Below, piece after piece: positions 47,187-56,484 of a stretch of 64,000 nt of DNA. The stretch comes from Reichenbachiella faecimaris (GTDB lineage Bacteria; Bacteroidota; Bacteroidia; Cytophagales; Cyclobacteriaceae), in the NCBI RefSeq assembly GCF_900176375.1, contig NZ_FWYF01000001.1:248001-312000 (forward strand), written 5' to 3'. Position numbers and translations under genes: made by a program. Under the pieces are notes generated by a model. The model made no database searches, was not told where the DNA came from, and worked only from the letters and a program-made list of their open reading frames with translations. Each line of letters starts with the position of its first letter. Position 1 is the stretch's first letter.

Positions 47187-50051
47187 TTGATAAAGAATAT
47201 TATATACCAACCTATCTTTCTAGTCTATACATATTTGGTGCTTAGCCACAATGTTGTAGCTCAAGAAACTAATAACACATCATACGAAAAATTCACCAAG
47301 ACTTTTGACTCACTTGTCAATTACAAGGAGTTTGACATGGCTTATAACCTACTCAGTGATGAATCTGAAAGTATAATACTTGGAGGAGAAAAGTTTAGTA
47401 CGCTTTATTATGAACTTTTGTACAATAGAGTAAAGAGTGAATATTTATCAGGAAACTACCTTGAGTCCATTTCTTTGGCCAGAGAGTTTATTTTCAGATA
47501 TCCTAAAAAGGATTCCCTTTTAGGATATACTTATAGCTACCTCGGCAACGCTTACTACCAATTTGACGATTACGATATTGCACTAGATTGTTATTTTAAA
47601 GCAAAGAAGATTTATGATTCAGAAAAAAGATATTCTGAAGTTTCCAAGGTGCTTTCTAGTGTTGGCTTAATATATAACAACTTAGAAGATTATGATGAGG
47701 CATTAAAATACTATGTACAGGCTAATGAATTGCTAAAAAAAAATAACGTTCAAGCTGAAAGTCATAATTACACGCAAATTGCCAGACTGTATACTAGAAA
47801 CGAAAATTATGCGATGGCTCAATTGTATCTGGACAGTGCATTGAAGTTAGCATTGACGCAAAACAAACTTAAAGATCAATATTACGCCCAACGATCTTTG
47901 GGATATAACTTCTTCATACAAGAAAAGTATTCAGAAGCTTATTTCAATTATCAAAAGGCATACGACGGCTATCTTTCTATCAATTCAATAGACCACTCAC
48001 TGGACTGTTCATTAAAATTAGCCTATATCCACTACAATCTAAAAGAGTACTCTGAAGTTTACCGCCTATGCGAATCACAGATTCCAATAGCGTACAACAT
48101 AGGAGATTTGAATGCTGCTGTATTTTTTTCAAGATTAATGTACAAGGCATTAATTAAGGATGAAAAGTACAAGGAAGCCATTTTTGTTCAAGAAAATTTC
48201 AAACAAATAGAAGACTCTATTGAACGGATTCAAAACAATAGCTACAAGTATAAAATACAAATGCGGTTAGAGACCGAAAAAAGAGCTAATGAAAATGAAT
48301 TACTTAAGCAACAAAAAATTGCAGATCAAGAAACCATAAGAGCGCAAAATATTCTCCTTTATAGTGTGGGTCTTGGCTTATTTTTGGTTGTGGTTATTGC
48401 GTTGATCATCTATAGAACCTATTTGATAAACAAAAGACTCTCGTTTAAAATACAGCAACAGTCTGACAGGTTAAAGCAACTGGATGAGGCCAAATCCAGG
48501 TTTTTCGCGAATATTTCACATGATCTTCGAACACCATTGACATTAATAATGGGCGGCATAGAACAGGTATTGAAAAGTGAGGATTTGTTGCTTACAGAAA
48601 AAGCAGAAAGGCAGCTGAAGACAGGACTGCTCAACGGAGAACGAATTATTCACCTAACTAATGAGATTAATGAATTGATCAAATTGGAAGATGGGAAATT
48701 AGCCATCAATAAAAAATACGTTGACATTGATAAGATGTTGAATCTCTTTGTCAAAATGTTCAATTCAATGGCCGAGTTAAAAGGTGTACACCTCTCTTAT
48801 TCAAAATCTATTTTTGAAGGAGATTCTTATGTGCATATAGATCCTTCTCAATTTGAAAAGGTCCTATTCAATTTGATTACCAATGCGTTAAAGCATACAA
48901 AAAAGGATGATTCCGTGACGGTAGCACTAAATAAAGACGGCGATCAATTACTAATATCTGTGATTGACTCTGGCGAAGGGATACCTGAGCAGAACTTACC
49001 CTATATTTTTGAAAGATACTATCAAGCACCAGATACCACCTTCAAAACTCAAGAAGGATTTGGCATAGGCCTGGCATTGGTTAAAGAAATCATCAACAAG
49101 CATGATGCAAATATTCAGGTGAAAAGTAAACTTGGCCAAGGTTCCGAATTTATAATCACAATTCAGCAAGAATCAGTTCCATCTGAGAACCTTACTCAAC
49201 TGTATGCGCTCACCTATAGTGATCAAACGAGAGTACTATTCCGTGAATTGGACGAGCCATTAGGGAATGACAACCCTATTGTTAATGTAAATAAACGCTC
49301 CTCAGATAAAGCAACCCTGCTCATTGTTGAAGATCATCCAGAAGTAAGGGAATTCATTCAAAACATAGTAGAAAAAAAGTATAATGTACTCACGGCACCA
49401 AACGGACAAAAGGCACTTAAAGTACTGGACAAAGAAGAGGTTGATTTGATCATTACAGACCTCATGATGCCATGGTTTGATGGATTTGAACTACTGGAAA
49501 AGCTGAAAGAGAGCGATAAGCTCAGAAAAATACCGGCTCTGGTTCTTTCAGCAAGAACGTCTGAAGAAGACAAAACCAAGGTGCTGTCACAGGGCGTCAA
49601 TGATTTTCTTTGTAAACCTTTCAATCCTGAAGAGCTCCTTAAAAGAATTGAAAATTTACTGAACAGGAAAGAGATTTGGAACAACAACAATGAAGGAGCT
49701 CTCTTCATAAACAATCAACAAACGCTTGATGAAATAGAGCAATCTTTACTAAAAAAGGTAGAGCATTTAATTCTTGAAAAAATTGATGATCCCAATTTAT
49801 CAGTGAATTATTTAGCCGATCAGATTGCAGTCAGTGAGCGCAAGTTCTATCGTATGATCAAGAAGATGACGGATAGCACGCCATTTGAATTTATCAAAGA
49901 AGTAAGAATGCAATATGCACTTCAGATCCTCAAAGAAAAGAATGTGAGTAGCGCTTCGGAAGTAGCCAAAGCGATCGGAATGAACAATGTCAGCCATTTC
50001 AATACCCAATTCAAAAAAAGATTTGGCAAAACTCCCATAGAATTTAAGTAG
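47187..50051 (+). CDS. one-protein two-component system (TPR-HK-receiver-AraC)
   Basis: 954 residues. A signal peptide (MIKNIIYQPIFLVYTYLVLSHNVVAQ) and about seven TPR repeats (~60-340) lie in the periplasm, followed by a membrane helix (~393-412), a kinase with H445 in FFANISHDLRTPLTL, an ATPase domain (DSGEGIPE, GFGIGLALV), a receiver with D758 and an AraC-type DNA-binding domain (~850-954). Binding of a periplasmic ligand or protein by the TPRs would directly control transcription. The start is TTG at 47187: the triplet before is TAA and no in-frame ATG occurs until about residue 52, beyond the signal peptide. Confidence 0.92.
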   Translation: MIKNIIYQPIFLVYTYLVLSHNVVAQETNNTSYEKFTKTFDSLVNYKEFDMAYNLLSDESESIILGGEKFSTLYYELLYNRVKSEYLSGNYLESISLAREFIFRYPKKDSLLGYTYSYLGNAYYQFDDYDIALDCYFKAKKIYDSEKRYSEVSKVLSSVGLIYNNLEDYDEALKYYVQANELLKKNNVQAESHNYTQIARLYTRNENYAMAQLYLDSALKLALTQNKLKDQYYAQRSLGYNFFIQEKYSEAYFNYQKAYDGYLSINSIDHSLDCSLKLAYIHYNLKEYSEVYRLCESQIPIAYNIGDLNAAVFFSRLMYKALIKDEKYKEAIFVQENFKQIEDSIERIQNNSYKYKIQMRLETEKRANENELLKQQKIADQETIRAQNILLYSVGLGLFLVVVIALIIYRTYLINKRLSFKIQQQSDRLKQLDEAKSRFFANISHDLRTPLTLIMGGIEQVLKSEDLLLTEKAERQLKTGLLNGERIIHLTNEINELIKLEDGKLAINKKYVDIDKMLNLFVKMFNSMAELKGVHLSYSKSIFEGDSYVHIDPSQFEKVLFNLITNALKHTKKDDSVTVALNKDGDQLLISVIDSGEGIPEQNLPYIFERYYQAPDTTFKTQEGFGIGLALVKEIINKHDANIQVKSKLGQGSEFIITIQQESVPSENLTQLYALTYSDQTRVLFRELDEPLGNDNPIVNVNKRSSDKATLLIVEDHPEVREFIQNIVEKKYNVLTAPNGQKALKVLDKEEVDLIITDLMMPWFDGFELLEKLKESDKLRKIPALVLSARTSEEDKTKVLSQGVNDFLCKPFNPEELLKRIENLLNRKEIWNNNNEGALFINNQQTLDEIEQSLLKKVEHLILEKIDDPNLSVNYLADQIAVSERKFYRMIKKMTDSTPFEFIKEVRMQYALQILKEKNVSSASEVAKAIGMNNVSHFNTQFKKRFGKTPIEFK

Positions 50052-50161
50052 CTGAGCGGCTGCAATGGGGCTTTGGCAAGATTTTTAACAACGTTGGCAG
50101 CATTTTGAAATCGACCCCTTCTACTTTAGAGTCATAATTAATTTTTCTCAAAATGCTGCTG

Positions 50162-50190
50162 GCTCCAGAAGATATTCTGGAGCTTTTTTT
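50162..50190 (+). terminator. intrinsic terminator after the hybrid kinase
   Basis: A perfect 9-bp stem (GCTCCAGAA, loop GATA, TTCTGGAGC) is followed by seven T residues, about 110 bp downstream of the hybrid kinase stop. Confidence 0.88.
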
Positions 50191-50323
50191 ATTTAGAATA
50201 TCACTCCCATTCAAATTTATTGGCCTAACTCAATTCAAGAATAATCCTGTCAAAATTTCTTTAGGATATCAATTTTGGATATCTTCATTTTTTATAAATT
50301 GAGTTGTATTTTATAACTAATCA

Positions 50324-51406
50324 ATGCTAAACGCAAGTGAAAGAAGACGAGTAAATCGCTTCATATTTGGATCGATTGTAGGAGCCATTATCTATATAGT
50401 ACTTATTACTTTGCTCATCAACTTTGAGAAAGATAGCAGCCAGTCTAGCATCACTGATTACCACCAAGCCATGTGGTTTACTATCGCCACCCTAACTACT
50501 GTAGGATACGGAGATATATATCCAGTAACGCTTTATGGAAGATTTATCGGATTTATTTTTGTACTGACTAGTGTAGGCATCTATGGATTACTCATAGGGC
50601 AAATCACGAACTTAATTACCACTTTAAAACAAAACAAAATGTTAGGGTACAACGGAACCATGTTTGAACAACATGTCGTAATGATTGGTTGGAGCGACTT
50701 TGGACAACTCGTCGTAGAACAGCTTATTGGTGCTAACAAAAAGGTAGCCATAGTTACCAATATCAAAAGCCACATTGAACATATTCACGAGAAATATGAC
50801 AATAATATGGTCTTTACGCTTTATTCTGATTTTGAGAATACTGACATGCTTAAAAAGGCCAACATAGAAGAATCTACTGTAGTCTTTGTAAACTTAGATG
50901 ATGACACAGAAAAGTTGGTTTTCATTCTCAATATGAAAAAGGTATTTGAGAACCTTGAATTTGTGGTAACGCTAGAAAATGCTAATCTTAAAAATACCTT
51001 TATTAGTGCTGGAGTAACCAACGCCATTTCACCCCATGACATCTCATCCAAAATATTGGCCAGTTATATGTTCGAGCCGGATGTAGCAGCTTATACAGAA
51101 GATATTATGTCATTTGCTCATACACCTACAGATTATGATATCAAGCAGTTTTTGGTCACCTATGATAACCCATATCTCAACAAAGACTATCATGAGTCAT
51201 TCGACAATATCAAAAAAATCTATAATGGGATACTTATTGGTATGAGCAAAAGGGATAAAAACGGCAAACGGCAATTGATCAAAAACCCCGAGAAAAAATT
51301 TACTATTTCGCTAGGAGACTATCTGATCATTATTGTCAATGGCAGCTCATTTCAGCAAATTCAAAGTGCTTTTAATGTGCAAGAAGGTTACTTTAAAGAA
51401 AGTTGA
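50324..51406 (+). CDS. K+ channel with RCK (TrkA-N/TrkA-C) domain
   Basis: 360 residues: two membrane helices with the selectivity filter TVGYGD (59-64) between them, then a RCK domain (~108-250) beginning HVVMIGWSDFGQLVVEQL and a TrkA-C-like end (SLGDYLIIIVNGSSF). The nucleotide-binding GxGxxG reads GWSDFG, with Ser at the middle Gly, so NAD(H) binding is doubtful and other ligands may gate it. MthK-type channel. A lipoprotein gene follows after one base. Confidence 0.92.
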   Translation: MLNASERRRVNRFIFGSIVGAIIYIVLITLLINFEKDSSQSSITDYHQAMWFTIATLTTVGYGDIYPVTLYGRFIGFIFVLTSVGIYGLLIGQITNLITTLKQNKMLGYNGTMFEQHVVMIGWSDFGQLVVEQLIGANKKVAIVTNIKSHIEHIHEKYDNNMVFTLYSDFENTDMLKKANIEESTVVFVNLDDDTEKLVFILNMKKVFENLEFVVTLENANLKNTFISAGVTNAISPHDISSKILASYMFEPDVAAYTEDIMSFAHTPTDYDIKQFLVTYDNPYLNKDYHESFDNIKKIYNGILIGMSKRDKNGKRQLIKNPEKKFTISLGDYLIIIVNGSSFQQIQSAFNVQEGYFKES

Positions 51407-51407
51407 T

Positions 51408-51827
51408 ATGAATTTGAGCAATAAATTAATATGGTCAGGACTCATTCTTGTAGGCCTGAGTGCTTGCGAAAACAGAGATGTAAATCACGCAGATGGCCCG
51501 AATTTTAGCGAGATACATGAAGACATTCAATATCACTTTGATCAGGTAGAGATAGAGGGGCATGAATATTACATTCTTGAGAGAGATAGAAACAATCCTC
51601 ACGAGGGTTTTGGTTTTATGGCTATGAAGGCCAATAAAACCATGGCAAATCAAGATTCCATTAAGGCCTACTTAAAAACTTTGATTGATATTCAGGTAGA
51701 ACTTCTGGCGAAGGAAAATGAAATATCTGTGGAAGAGGCCGAATCTAGTGTCAATTCGCTTTTCCAATTTCATTTGAGGAACAGCAAATCATTAAGGGAT
51801 AATAAACCCATAAAAAAAGGGAGCTGA
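51408..51827 (+). CDS. small lipoprotein of unknown function
   Basis: 139 residues from the ATG at 51408, one base after the channel stop: MNLSNKLIWSGLILVGLSACENRD gives a lipobox with Cys20. The rest is hydrophilic and includes HVNHADG-like, IHEDIQYHFDQ and several His residues (a possible metal site). I recognise no family. The tight spacing suggests co-expression with the channel; its stop codon lies in the terminator stem. Confidence 0.8.
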   Translation: MNLSNKLIWSGLILVGLSACENRDVNHADGPNFSEIHEDIQYHFDQVEIEGHEYYILERDRNNPHEGFGFMAMKANKTMANQDSIKAYLKTLIDIQVELLAKENEISVEEAESSVNSLFQFHLRNSKSLRDNKPIKKGS

Positions 51828-51853
51828 TCAAATCTGATCAGCTCCCTTTTTTT
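51812..51853. terminator. bidirectional intrinsic terminator
   Basis: Seven A residues, an 11-bp perfect stem (GGGAGCTGATC, loop AAATCT, GATCAGCTCCC) and seven T residues serve both the lipoprotein gene and the convergent GPP34 gene. Confidence 0.92.
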
Positions 51854-51867
51854 ATGCTTGATTACTT

Positions 51868-52503
51868 TTATAAAGTCAAGAAATGCGTCTTTAAGTCGCT
51901 CAATACTTTCTGTGTTTCTGGGTCAATTACTGGTGAATTAGTAATGTCTTTTGCAGCCTTTACTGCATCTATCAGTTCATCTTTCTCTTTGAACACCTCT
52001 TCCAATATTTTACAATTAGAAATCATAGACATTAGTATAATGATCGCAGGTGTAGGTTTTTGTCCTTTTTGAACCACTGCCTTTAGCGTATCTCTAATTT
52101 CTTGCTCAAATGCATAATTCGCATTATCCATTCGTTCAGAAACAGGAATCCACAAAAGCTTGGTTGATTCCACTTTCAATATTCCTCGCTGAACCAACAG
52201 TTCAATCATTTCATCTTGAATACCATCAAATCCAGGAGCAATTTTCTTTACGGTATTGGAGACTGATTCTCCACCCCCACCAATTGCTTTCAGTACATTG
52301 TCAAGTACTTTATTTCCAGTGCCTGTTGTATCCTTCACAATGATCTTATTGTCTTCGAATCCAACTCTTTTGATAAGGGATAATTCCAATATCAAAATGG
52401 ACAGTAGCCCGTGATCAATAGAATGCTCAGCTGCTGACAACAATCTTCCCTCTTCGTCATCCAGTGCAATCAACATCAATCCTTCTGCTAAACTTAGTTT
52501 CAT
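51868..52503 (-). CDS. GPP34/GOLPH3-family protein
   Basis: 211 residues matching the GPP34 (Golgi phosphoprotein 3) family: SLAEGLMLIALDDEEGRLL, a hydrophobic helix LSILILELSLIKRVGF, LLVQRGILKVES and helices to the end. In eukaryotes GOLPH3 binds PI4P and Golgi glycosyltransferases; bacterial members are uncharacterised but include membrane-associated proteins. It is 39 bp downstream of the Na+/H+ antiporter gene on the same strand. Confidence 0.88.
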   Translation of the reverse strand: MKLSLAEGLMLIALDDEEGRLLSAAEHSIDHGLLSILILELSLIKRVGFEDNKIIVKDTTGTGNKVLDNVLKAIGGGGESVSNTVKKIAPGFDGIQDEMIELLVQRGILKVESTKLLWIPVSERMDNANYAFEQEIRDTLKAVVQKGQKPTPAIIILMSMISNCKILEEVFKEKDELIDAVKAAKDITNSPVIDPETQKVLSDLKTHFLTL

Positions 52504-52542
52504 CTAATCGTAATTTATTTTCTACTAATTTGATTTCAATCT

Positions 52543-53814
52543 TTATTTCAATATCCCTTTGATCGTTAAACCCTGAACAAGAATTGAAAAAACAACTACT
52601 GCATAGGTAGCTGCCAAAATAATATCCTTGTGAGGTATCTCATCTGACAATGAAAGCGCCAAAGCTACAGAAATTCCTCCTCTTAAACCGCCCCACGTCA
52701 ATATAATGATACTTTTATCCTCAAATTTCTTGCCCATCATTTCCATGATTTTGATGGGAATGGACACCCCCAAAAATCTAGCAAAGAGAACTACTACAAT
52801 AGCTATAGGTGCAATCATTAAGAATTCCATTTTAAAATCTTGCGCTATAATGATTACTTCAAGTCCTATTAAAATGAAAAGTATGGCATTCAAGGCTTCA
52901 TCTAATAAGTGCCAAAACTTAAAAACATATTCGCCAGTGGCATTGGCCAAATGCTCGCTTCTGCCTTCATTTCCAATGAAAAGACCCATCACAACCATGC
53001 CAAGAGGACCAGAAACATGAATAAGTTCAGCTACTCTCCCTCCTACCATCACGAGTGTTAATGTCACCAACACTTCTAGCTCCACATGATCATTGTCAAT
53101 ATAATTCAGAAGCTTAAAACCTAAATACCCAAAACCTGCTCCTAATAGTAAACCACCAGCTACCTCTTTAATAAATAAAACAGCTACGCTCATGGCCGTA
53201 ATTTCCTCTCCACCTCCGTGCGCTCCATGTCCACCACCATGGCCTGCCATAGCAATGCCAGAAATGGTTAAAAATATAACCACACCAACGCCATCATTAA
53301 ACAATGATTCTCCAGCGATTTTAATTTCTAAGTTTTTATCCAAACCAAATTCTTTGGTAAGCGCCAATACTGCAATAGGATCTGTAGGTGATATCAAAGC
53401 ACCAAACAGCAAGCAATAAATCAAATCAACTTCACTACCAACCAGTCCAAAACCAAACTGCATTAAAAATCCAACAATAAATGTGGACATTAAAGTACCT
53501 ATGGTAGCTAGTACAATAATTGGCAATCGTTCCTGCAGCAGTTTGCTTAGATCAACTGATAAGGCTCCTGCAAACAATAAAAAATTAAGCATTACATTCA
53601 GCAATACCTCTTTAAAGTCAAACTCTTCAACAATATGGCTGGCTCCATTCATAACTGAAGGAACAGCAAATCCTAAGAAAACAATGGCAACAGATGAAGC
53701 CAAGGCAATGGCCATCAATCCTATCGTCGAAGGTAATTTTAGAAAGGTAATATTGATAAGTGTAAAAGCGGCGGCTAGGAAAATAAGTAAGGTGATAAGG
53801 TCTAAAATACCCAT
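52543..53814 (-). CDS. CPA1-family Na+/H+ antiporter
   Basis: 423 residues with about twelve helices. The CPA1 motif [14 protein letters not shown] (168-181) carries N173-D174, the ion-binding pair; SPTDPIAVL (142-150) and [14 protein letters not shown] near the end fit the same family. A Gly/His-rich loop [12 protein letters not shown] (191-202) interrupts the usual sequence and may bind metal or sense pH. Exchanges Na+ or K+ for H+ at the inner membrane. Confidence 0.92.
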   Translation of the reverse strand: MGILDLITLLIFLAAAFTLINITFLKLPSTIGLMAIALASSVAIVFLGFAVPSVMNGASHIVEEFDFKEVLLNVMLNFLLFAGALSVDLSKLLQERLPIIVLATIGTLMSTFIVGFLMQFGFGLVGSEVDLIYCLLFGALISPTDPIAVLALTKEFGLDKNLEIKIAGESLFNDGVGVVIFLTISGIAMAGHGGGHGAHGGGEEITAMSVAVLFIKEVAGGLLLGAGFGYLGFKLLNYIDNDHVELEVLVTLTLVMVGGRVAELIHVSGPLGMVVMGLFIGNEGRSEHLANATGEYVFKFWHLLDEALNAILFILIGLEVIIIAQDFKMEFLMIAPIAIVVVLFARFLGVSIPIKIMEMMGKKFEDKSIIILTWGGLRGGISVALALSLSDEIPHKDIILAATYAVVVFSILVQGLTIKGILK

Positions 53815-53818
53815 TTGA

Positions 53819-54272
53819 GCAAAGTTTTAGTTTTAGTTGCTATAATAATTCCACTTTCAATTTTCTTCCAATAGTGCAATTATACTATTTGTTAAGAATA
53901 TCACCAATATACTACAAATAAACTATCCGTACATTCACAATTATTCAATCCACAGGTTTTGAGCATACCTTAAAGATATGACCATAGAATGGATTCTATT
54001 CATGGTCTATAAAATCTAGCAGTAGACTTGAGATAACAATCTTCTGCTGACCTTTTCACTGAAGGAAAATTTCATTTGGTTTACTCCTGTATTTTTTGAA
54101 ATTCACTAACAATATTTCATTTTTTTAAAGATTTATCAAAATATACAACCTGTTGTTATAAATTATAGCAGATATAAGCATTAATACAAAGAATCAAAAT
54201 AATTTTGCACCAACAAACCCCTGGTGATATTAAAAAGTAAATAGTCATTCAATTAATTAGGCATTGCATAGC
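53819..54272. other. 454-bp AT-rich spacer with nested palindrome and promoter-like box
   Basis: No frame of note. A 7-bp palindrome ATAGAAT-GG-ATTCTAT (53984-53999) nests inside GACCAT...ATGGTC (53980-54007). TAATTTTG at 54200-54207 matches the Bacteroidota -7 element TAnnTTTG and is the only promoter-like signal I see for the serine genes; no clear -33 box accompanies it. Confidence 0.5.
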
Positions 54273-56171
54273 ATGACGGAAACGGCTACAAAAAACTTCG
54301 TGATAGACTTTGACAGCACTTTTACAAGTGTTGAAGCATTAGATGTGCTGGGATCCATATCACTCAAGAATCACCCAGAAAAAATTGATCGGCTAAAAAA
54401 AATAGCTGAAGTTACGGATTTGGCTATGAGTGGAAAGCTCTCTTTTAGGGAATCCTTGAACCAGCGCATACAAATCCTAGATGCTAAGGCTGAGCATATT
54501 CCAATTCTCATTACCATGCTCAAAAAATTGGTTTCTAAATCCTTCAAAAGGAACAAAACTTTTCTTAAAGAACACGCAGACCACGTTTTCATTCTGTCTA
54601 ATGGGTTCAAGGAATTTATCTACCCTATTGTACAGAAGTATGGAATCAAAGAGGAAAACGTACATGCCAACACCTTTGTATTCGACGAAGACGGAAATAT
54701 TATAGGATTTGATGAAAACAACATCTTATCACAAAGCAAGGGTAAGCCTGCAAAAATAGAAGCCTTGAAATTGGAAGGGGAAATTCATGTGATAGGTGAT
54801 GGTTACAATGATTACGAAATAAGAAAAGAAGGAAAAGCCAACAGGTTTTATGCATTTACTGAGAATGTTGCTCGTGAAGATGTGGTGAAAAATGCCGATC
54901 ACGTGGCCCCCTCTTTAGACGAAATACTTTATCATAATAAAATGGAAGGAGCATTATCATATCCTAAGAATAGAATCAAAGTCCTGCTTTTGGAAAACAT
55001 CCATGAGAAAGGCGTGAAAATAGTAAAAGAGGAAGGTTATCAGATAGAAATCTACCCTGCGGGTATTGACGAAGACGATCTTTGTGAGAAAATCAAAGAC
55101 GTTTCCATTTTGGGTATTCGCTCAAAAACTCTAGTAACCAAAAAAGTGCTAGAGCACGCCAATAGGTTGATGGCTGTTGGGGCCTTCTGCATTGGCACCA
55201 ACCAAATTGACTTAGCTGAATGCACCAAGAGAGGAATTGCTGTGTTTAATGCTCCATTTAGCAACACCAGGTCAGTCGTGGAGTTGGCAATCAGCGAAAT
55301 GATCCTATTGATCAGAAACTTGCCAGATAAAATTTTCTCTATGCATCAGGGCAAATGGGATAAGTCTGCCAATGGTAGTTTTGAAATCAGAGGAAAGAAA
55401 TTAGGCATAGTTGGATATGGCAACATTGGCAAACAACTGTCAGTATTGGCTGAGGCATTAGGCATGAATGTGTTCTACTATGACCTTGATGAAAGACTGG
55501 CTTTAGGTAATGCAACCAAATGCAAATCCTTGAAAGAATTATTGTCAAAAGCAGACGTAGTTTCACTTCATGTAGATGGAAGAAAAACAAATGCCAATGT
55601 CATAGGCAAGAAAGAATTCGGCTACATGAAAGATGGAGTCATATTCATGAACCTTTCCAGAGGTCATGTGGTTGACATTCAAGAACTCAAAAGGAATATA
55701 GAAAGTGGAAAAATTGCTGGTACTGCTGTGGATGTATTCCCAGAAGAGCCTTTAAGTAATGCCCATGAGTTTGTGTCCGAACTTAGAGGGCTTCCAAATG
55801 TCATCCTTACACCACATATTGGTGGAAGCACTCTTGAGGCTCAGGAAAATATTGCGGAATTTGTTCCTACCAAAATCATTGATTATATCAACACAGGGAC
55901 GACCACCAATAGCGTAAACTTTCCGAATCTTACCCTCCCAATTCTTCAGGACGCACATCGTTTTATACACGTACATCACAACCAGCCTGGCGTCTTGGCC
56001 AAAATTACCAATACATTGGCTAAGCACGACATCAATGTGATGGGACAGTATCTAAAAACAAACGATACGGTGGGCTATGTAATCACTGATATCAATAAGG
56101 ATTATGATAAAGATGCTATTGCTGACCTTAGGAAAATTGAAGGCACCATACGTTTCAGAGTACTGTATTAA
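54273..56171 (+). CDS. serA: phosphoserine phosphatase-phosphoglycerate dehydrogenase fusion
   Basis: 632 residues from the ATG at 54273. Residues ~8-215 are a HAD phosphatase with the nucleophile motif DFDST (D12, D14), ILSNG (motif II) and GDGYNDYE (motif IV), as in SerB. Residues ~235-545 are a D-3-phosphoglycerate dehydrogenase: GIVGYGNIGKQLSVLAEAL (NAD site), LHVDGR, FMNLSRGHVVD and TPHIGGST. An ACT domain (HHNQPGVLAKITNTLAKHDINVMGQ) closes the chain. It could convert 3-phosphoglycerate and phosphoserine, leaving only transamination for SerC, whose gene comes next. Similar fusions occur in Cytophagales. Confidence 0.9.
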   Translation: MTETATKNFVIDFDSTFTSVEALDVLGSISLKNHPEKIDRLKKIAEVTDLAMSGKLSFRESLNQRIQILDAKAEHIPILITMLKKLVSKSFKRNKTFLKEHADHVFILSNGFKEFIYPIVQKYGIKEENVHANTFVFDEDGNIIGFDENNILSQSKGKPAKIEALKLEGEIHVIGDGYNDYEIRKEGKANRFYAFTENVAREDVVKNADHVAPSLDEILYHNKMEGALSYPKNRIKVLLLENIHEKGVKIVKEEGYQIEIYPAGIDEDDLCEKIKDVSILGIRSKTLVTKKVLEHANRLMAVGAFCIGTNQIDLAECTKRGIAVFNAPFSNTRSVVELAISEMILLIRNLPDKIFSMHQGKWDKSANGSFEIRGKKLGIVGYGNIGKQLSVLAEALGMNVFYYDLDERLALGNATKCKSLKELLSKADVVSLHVDGRKTNANVIGKKEFGYMKDGVIFMNLSRGHVVDIQELKRNIESGKIAGTAVDVFPEEPLSNAHEFVSELRGLPNVILTPHIGGSTLEAQENIAEFVPTKIIDYINTGTTTNSVNFPNLTLPILQDAHRFIHVHHNQPGVLAKITNTLAKHDINVMGQYLKTNDTVGYVITDINKDYDKDAIADLRKIEGTIRFRVLY

Positions 56172-56175
56172 CGAA

Positions 56176-56210
56176 AAAAAGTCTTCCCGATATTATCGGG
56201 AAGACTTTTT
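56176..56210 (+). terminator. intrinsic terminator after the serine-biosynthesis fusion gene
   Basis: A long stem (AAAAAGTCTTCCCGAT paired with ATCGGGAAGACTTTTT, 56176-56210) with a 3-nt loop begins 5 bp after the stop codon. Its 3' arm ends in a T-run, so it works on both strands. Confidence 0.88.
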
Positions 56211-56484
56211 AATAAATCTCTGGGAATCGGTTTAATTAAACCTGAAAATGTAAGGATTTGAGCTATTCAAATGATTCAATCTTCCTCTGTTATCTCCTAA
56301 GAGTTCCGACCAGAGGTCGGAATGAGGCCCGATTTAGCCACAGAAATCACTCGGTCATTTTTATAGTATTAGCTTAATAAACATTCAAAAACCCAGAGAT
56401 TTGTCCAACAAATGTATTCATTTTGCAATGAATATTAGCAGTCAAATTCTTCTTTATTATCTATTTTTTTGATTCAAAATTCTT
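56211..56484. other. spacer with a hairpin, no gene
   Basis: After the terminator about 270 bp separate serA from the aminotransferase gene. TTCCGACC-AGA-GGTCGGAA (56304-56322) is a perfect 8-bp hairpin of GC-rich composition in an AT-rich spacer, of the kind seen as an interspersed repeat in related genomes. No frame or clear promoter otherwise. Confidence 0.5.
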
